Assembly (NCBI GenBank): GCA_023387815.1
Contig: JAEWHK010000072.1
Span: forward strand, 14,766-78,765
Source: Pseudomonadota bacterium
GTDB taxonomy: Bacteria; Pseudomonadota; Gammaproteobacteria; Burkholderiales; Burkholderiaceae_B
Reading direction: 5' to 3'
Length of the DNA stretch: 64,000 nucleotides
Every line of letters begins with the position of its first letter. Positions within the stretch are counted from its first letter, which is position 1. A program made the translations under genes and the position numbers. The notes below the pieces were generated by a model. That model worked only from the letters and a program-made list of their open reading frames with translations, did not search any database and was not told the DNA's origin. This document shows, in pieces, positions 61,355 through 64,000 of the stretch.

Positions 61355-63067
61355 TCAGCGACCGTTGCGATTGCGACCAATGAATCCCAGCTGAGACTCG
61401 TGCGCTGCCGGGCCGGTAGGTTGCCATTCATCGCGGTTGCGTGAAGAAACGCGACGACTGTTGGCGCGACCACCGTTACCTGCACGCGGCCCGTTTTTGC
61501 CATTCCGCGGCTGATCGGCCTTGTTGGCAGAACGACCACCATTGCGGGTGTCCCCGCGCGCTTCCGCATTGGCTGATTGGCCTGATTGGGCGGACTGACG
61601 GCGACCATTGTACAGACCAGTACCAGTGCGTCCGTTGCGCGGCGCCGCCGTGCGGGACGAACTGCCGGATCGGCCATTACCGTTTCCATGGCCATTGCCA
61701 TTACGAGCCTGACTTCGGTTTCCATTGGCATGTGCACGATGTTTCACAGGAACTTCAAACCCAGGCGGCATTGCATTGTCGTGAGAAATCGGCTGGCGTG
61801 GCCGACGACTATCAGCGCCCTCGTCCTCTTTTACCAGACCGGTCTGAATCATCAAAGCCGAGACCAGCGCTGGATCAACCTCTTCCCAACGCCCACGCTT
61901 CAGATTGCGTGGCAGCACCACATCACCGAAACGGGTACGAATCAGGCGGCTCACCGTGACGCCCACGGCTTCGAACATACGACGAACTTCCCGGTTGCGC
62001 CCTTCCTGCAGCGTTACCCGGTACCAGCGATTGCTGCCTTCGCCACCAATAAATTCCATGCTGGTAAACGATGCGGCGCCATCATCCAGCACAATACCGT
62101 TGACCAGACTCTCGCGCTGGGCTTCAGTCATCTCGCCCAGAACGCGGACGGCATATTCACGTTCATTACCGAAACGCGGATGCATAAACCGATGCGCCAG
62201 ATCGCCTGAGGTCGTGAAAATCAGCAGACCTTCAGTATTCAGATCCAGTCGCCCCACAGACACCCATTTTCCTGTCCGCATTTTGGGCAGACGGGAAAAG
62301 ACGGAAGCACGGCCTTCGGGATCATCATGGCTGACAATCTCGCCAGCCGGTTTGTGATAAAGAATGACGCGCGGCGGGCGCTTGGCGTTCGGCCGGTTTA
62401 CAAGCTGGCCGTTCACACGAACCTGATCCTGCGGGCCAACACGCTGGCCTATGTGAGCGGGCTCGCCGTTCACGGATACCCGTCCGGCAATAATCAGTTC
62501 TTCCATATCGCGGCGCGAACCCACACCCGCATCTGCCAGAACCTTGTGCAGCTTGGGGTTGATCGCGTCACTATTCAGTATTTTGTTGAGCTTCTGCTCG
62601 AGTCTTGCAGTGCCGTCAAGATAGGCCAGTGCCTGATCTGCGTCCTGCTCGTCCTGAGCCGCAGTAAATGGACTCGCTTGCTCATTCTGCACAGTACGCT
62701 TACGCGGCGTGCGGGCTTTGCTACCCACGGTGCGCGCATTCGGCGCACGATTCTGTGTACGGCGTGGACGTGCAGGTCCTTTTTTTGCAGATACGTCTTC
62801 AGCCGCTTCGATTTCGACCGGCGCCTCTGCCGGAACTGCCTGAACTGCTTTATCTGTTACCGCATCTGCGCGGCGCCGTCGAAACGGTGTACGCAGCTTG
62901 CGACCCTTGCCTTTCTGACGGCCTTCACCATCCGGGGCCGCCGTCGTCTCATCGGCGCCCTGAATCGTAATTACTCTGGTGACAGAATCATTGTCGTAAT
63001 CGTTTGAACGGTTTGAACGCATTTCATTTGAATTGTTTTCCGTATCAACGTGATCCGAACTATTCAT
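61355..63067 (-). CDS. rluB: RluB, 23S rRNA pseudouridine-2605 synthase with long tails
   Basis: A 570-aa product, about twice the size of the catalytic core. The N-terminal 165 residues are polar and basic/acidic low complexity. The S4 domain begins INPKLHKVLADAGVGSRRDMEELI near residue 170, and the catalytic motif GRLDLNTEGLLIFTTSGDLAHRFMHPR lies near 270-296. After about residue 430 a Gly/Asn/Arg-rich tail (GNGHGNGNGRSGSSSRTAAPRNGR) continues to the end. GGAG lies 11 bases before the ATG. Such tails occur in Burkholderiales RluB. It follows scpB by 21 bases. Confidence 0.93.
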   Translation of the reverse strand: MNSSDHVDTENNSNEMRSNRSNDYDNDSVTRVITIQGADETTAAPDGEGRQKGKGRKLRTPFRRRRADAVTDKAVQAVPAEAPVEIEAAEDVSAKKGPARPRRTQNRAPNARTVGSKARTPRKRTVQNEQASPFTAAQDEQDADQALAYLDGTARLEQKLNKILNSDAINPKLHKVLADAGVGSRRDMEELIIAGRVSVNGEPAHIGQRVGPQDQVRVNGQLVNRPNAKRPPRVILYHKPAGEIVSHDDPEGRASVFSRLPKMRTGKWVSVGRLDLNTEGLLIFTTSGDLAHRFMHPRFGNEREYAVRVLGEMTEAQRESLVNGIVLDDGAASFTSMEFIGGEGSNRWYRVTLQEGRNREVRRMFEAVGVTVSRLIRTRFGDVVLPRNLKRGRWEEVDPALVSALMIQTGLVKEDEGADSRRPRQPISHDNAMPPGFEVPVKHRAHANGNRSQARNGNGHGNGNGRSGSSSRTAAPRNGRTGTGLYNGRRQSAQSGQSANAEARGDTRNGGRSANKADQPRNGKNGPRAGNGGRANSRRVSSRNRDEWQPTGPAAHESQLGFIGRNRNGR

Positions 63068-63088
63068 TATGTTGGTAACTCCAAAAAA

Positions 63089-64000
63089 CTATGTTTTATT
63101 CTTTAAATCGTCGTTTTGATTATCACTCGCCTCCCGCTCCGATGAAGTTTCATCGGCAGGAACAACGTTTTGATCATCTGGATATTCATTTTGCGGCACC
63201 GAGTCATCAATCGACTCTGCCAATTCTTCCTCTGCTTCGTTATCAGCCACCACATCAGCTGCGACATCTTCAGACAAAGCCTCCTGAGGCTCGATTTCGT
63301 CTTCGTCGTCGATAACGCTGCCATCGGTCTCAGCCACTGTATCTACAGCATCGCTATCTGCGTCGTCATCCTGGACAATTGACTCAGCTTCCATTTCAGG
63401 CTCATCTGAACTTTCAGACACATCCTGTTCCTGTTCTGCCGGAGCAGACTCTGCAAGGACAGTGTCAGAATCTGCTTTGTCAGATTCATCATCACCAGGA
63501 ACCGTATCAGCGTGATCATCTGCCGTTGAAGAATTCTGCTCAGCATCAGAATCTTCTGCAATTTCAGAATCTTCAACTATTGATGATTCTTCTTCTGTTG
63601 CAGAATCCTCTTTCGTTTCAGACTCTTCTGCAGTTTCAGTATCCTCTGCAGTTTCAGAATCCTCTACCGTTACAGAATCCTCTGCTGTCGCGGGCTCGCC
63701 CGCTGAACCATCGGCATCTGCCGGAACATCTGTCGACGCATCGTTTGATTCTAGCTGCTCTGGCGAAGTTTGTGCCAATGCTGTGATATCCACATCCAGC
63801 CCTGACAAATCAGGCATGCCGGCCTCACCACTTTCCAGTACAGGCAGGTCATCCAGCGCCTTCAGGCCAAGATCATCGAGGAACTGTTTTGTCGTGCCCA
63901 ACAACGCAGGACGCCCTGGGGCATCACGATGTCCTAACACGTCTATCCAGCCGCGCTCTTCTAACGTTTTGATGATTTGTGATGAAACCGTGACGCCGCG
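63089..64000 (-). CDS. scpB: ScpB, segregation and condensation protein B, 5' end outside the window
   Basis: The frame is open to the right edge, so the N-terminal winged helix is missing. The visible beginning (RGVTVSSQIIKTLEERGWIDVLGHRDAPGRPALLGTTKQFLDDLGLKALDDLPVLE) is the C-terminal half of the ScpB core; residues after that form a tail of about 240 residues dominated by Glu, Asp, Ser, Ala and Val, with near-repeats such as SETAEDTETAEESETKEDS. ScpB binds ScpA and SMC in chromosome segregation. The tail is far beyond the family core, and its role is not known. Confidence 0.88.
   Translation of the reverse strand, partial: RGVTVSSQIIKTLEERGWIDVLGHRDAPGRPALLGTTKQFLDDLGLKALDDLPVLESGEAGMPDLSGLDVDITALAQTSPEQLESNDASTDVPADADGSAGEPATAEDSVTVEDSETAEDTETAEESETKEDSATEEESSIVEDSEIAEDSDAEQNSSTADDHADTVPGDDESDKADSDTVLAESAPAEQEQDVSESSDEPEMEAESIVQDDDADSDAVDTVAETDGSVIDDEDEIEPQEALSEDVAADVVADNEAEEELAESIDDSVPQNEYPDDQNVVPADETSSEREASDNQNDDLKNKT

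Noticed and set aside
63590..63700. Short repeats in the scpB tail as a CRISPR array
   Set aside because: The units are degenerate, in frame, without spacers of even length, and encode Glu/Asp/Ser repeats.

Overview
The window looks like chromosomal DNA of a betaproteobacterium, most probably Burkholderiales/Alcaligenaceae. The housekeeping order scpB-rluB and rimP-nusA-infB-rbfA-truB-typA on the right and the pyrG-kdsA pair on the left fit that group, as do PPK2 and LldP. This placement is inferred from protein style and gene order; no 16S gene is present. Most of the window has even, moderate GC by eye. The stretch 5.9-7.1 kb is visibly more AT-rich.

Left flank (1-9.7 kb): a truncated DHA2-type MFS exporter, kdsA, pyrG, a sirtuin-cupin pair and a small lipoprotein. 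An AT-rich patch follows with a DUF6414-like protein and a truncated HicB-type antitoxin, facing the 3' end of a tRNA-Asn. Then come acetate permease actP and yjcH.

Core (10-41.6 kb): a contiguous set for growing on methanol through CO2 fixation. Read leftward, mxaF-J-G-I-R-S-A-C-K-L-D encodes the classical two-subunit, calcium-type, PQQ-dependent methanol dehydrogenase, its cytochrome cL and its maturation machinery. The operon ends in a YVTN beta-propeller protein and an amino-acid-kinase-fold protein of unknown role. cbbR lies between mxaF and the divergent operon cbbLSXYFPTA (red-type form IC RuBisCO, its activase CbbX, the CbbY phosphatase, FBPase, phosphoribulokinase, transketolase, aldolase). 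Facing it, the leftward pair S-(hydroxymethyl)glutathione dehydrogenase and gfa oxidises formaldehyde. After a proline-iminopeptidase-like hydrolase, pqqABCDE makes the MDH cofactor, followed by an AcoR-like sigma-54 activator. Logic: methanol to formaldehyde (MxaFI, periplasm), to formate by the glutathione route, to CO2 by a formate dehydrogenase not in the window, then the Calvin cycle. The cbb set lacks PGK, GAPDH and ribulose-phosphate epimerase here.

Right accessory part (41.6-52.7 kb): a BASS-family transporter, a GNAT acetyltransferase, an AtsK-like sulfate-ester dioxygenase with a complete carbohydrate-type ABC importer, lactate permease, a PPK2 kinase and a small membrane protein.

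Right flank (52.7-64 kb): typA, truB, rbfA, infB, nusA, rimP, rluB and the 3' part of scpB, all leftward. Long low-complexity tails on InfB, RluB and ScpB stand out.
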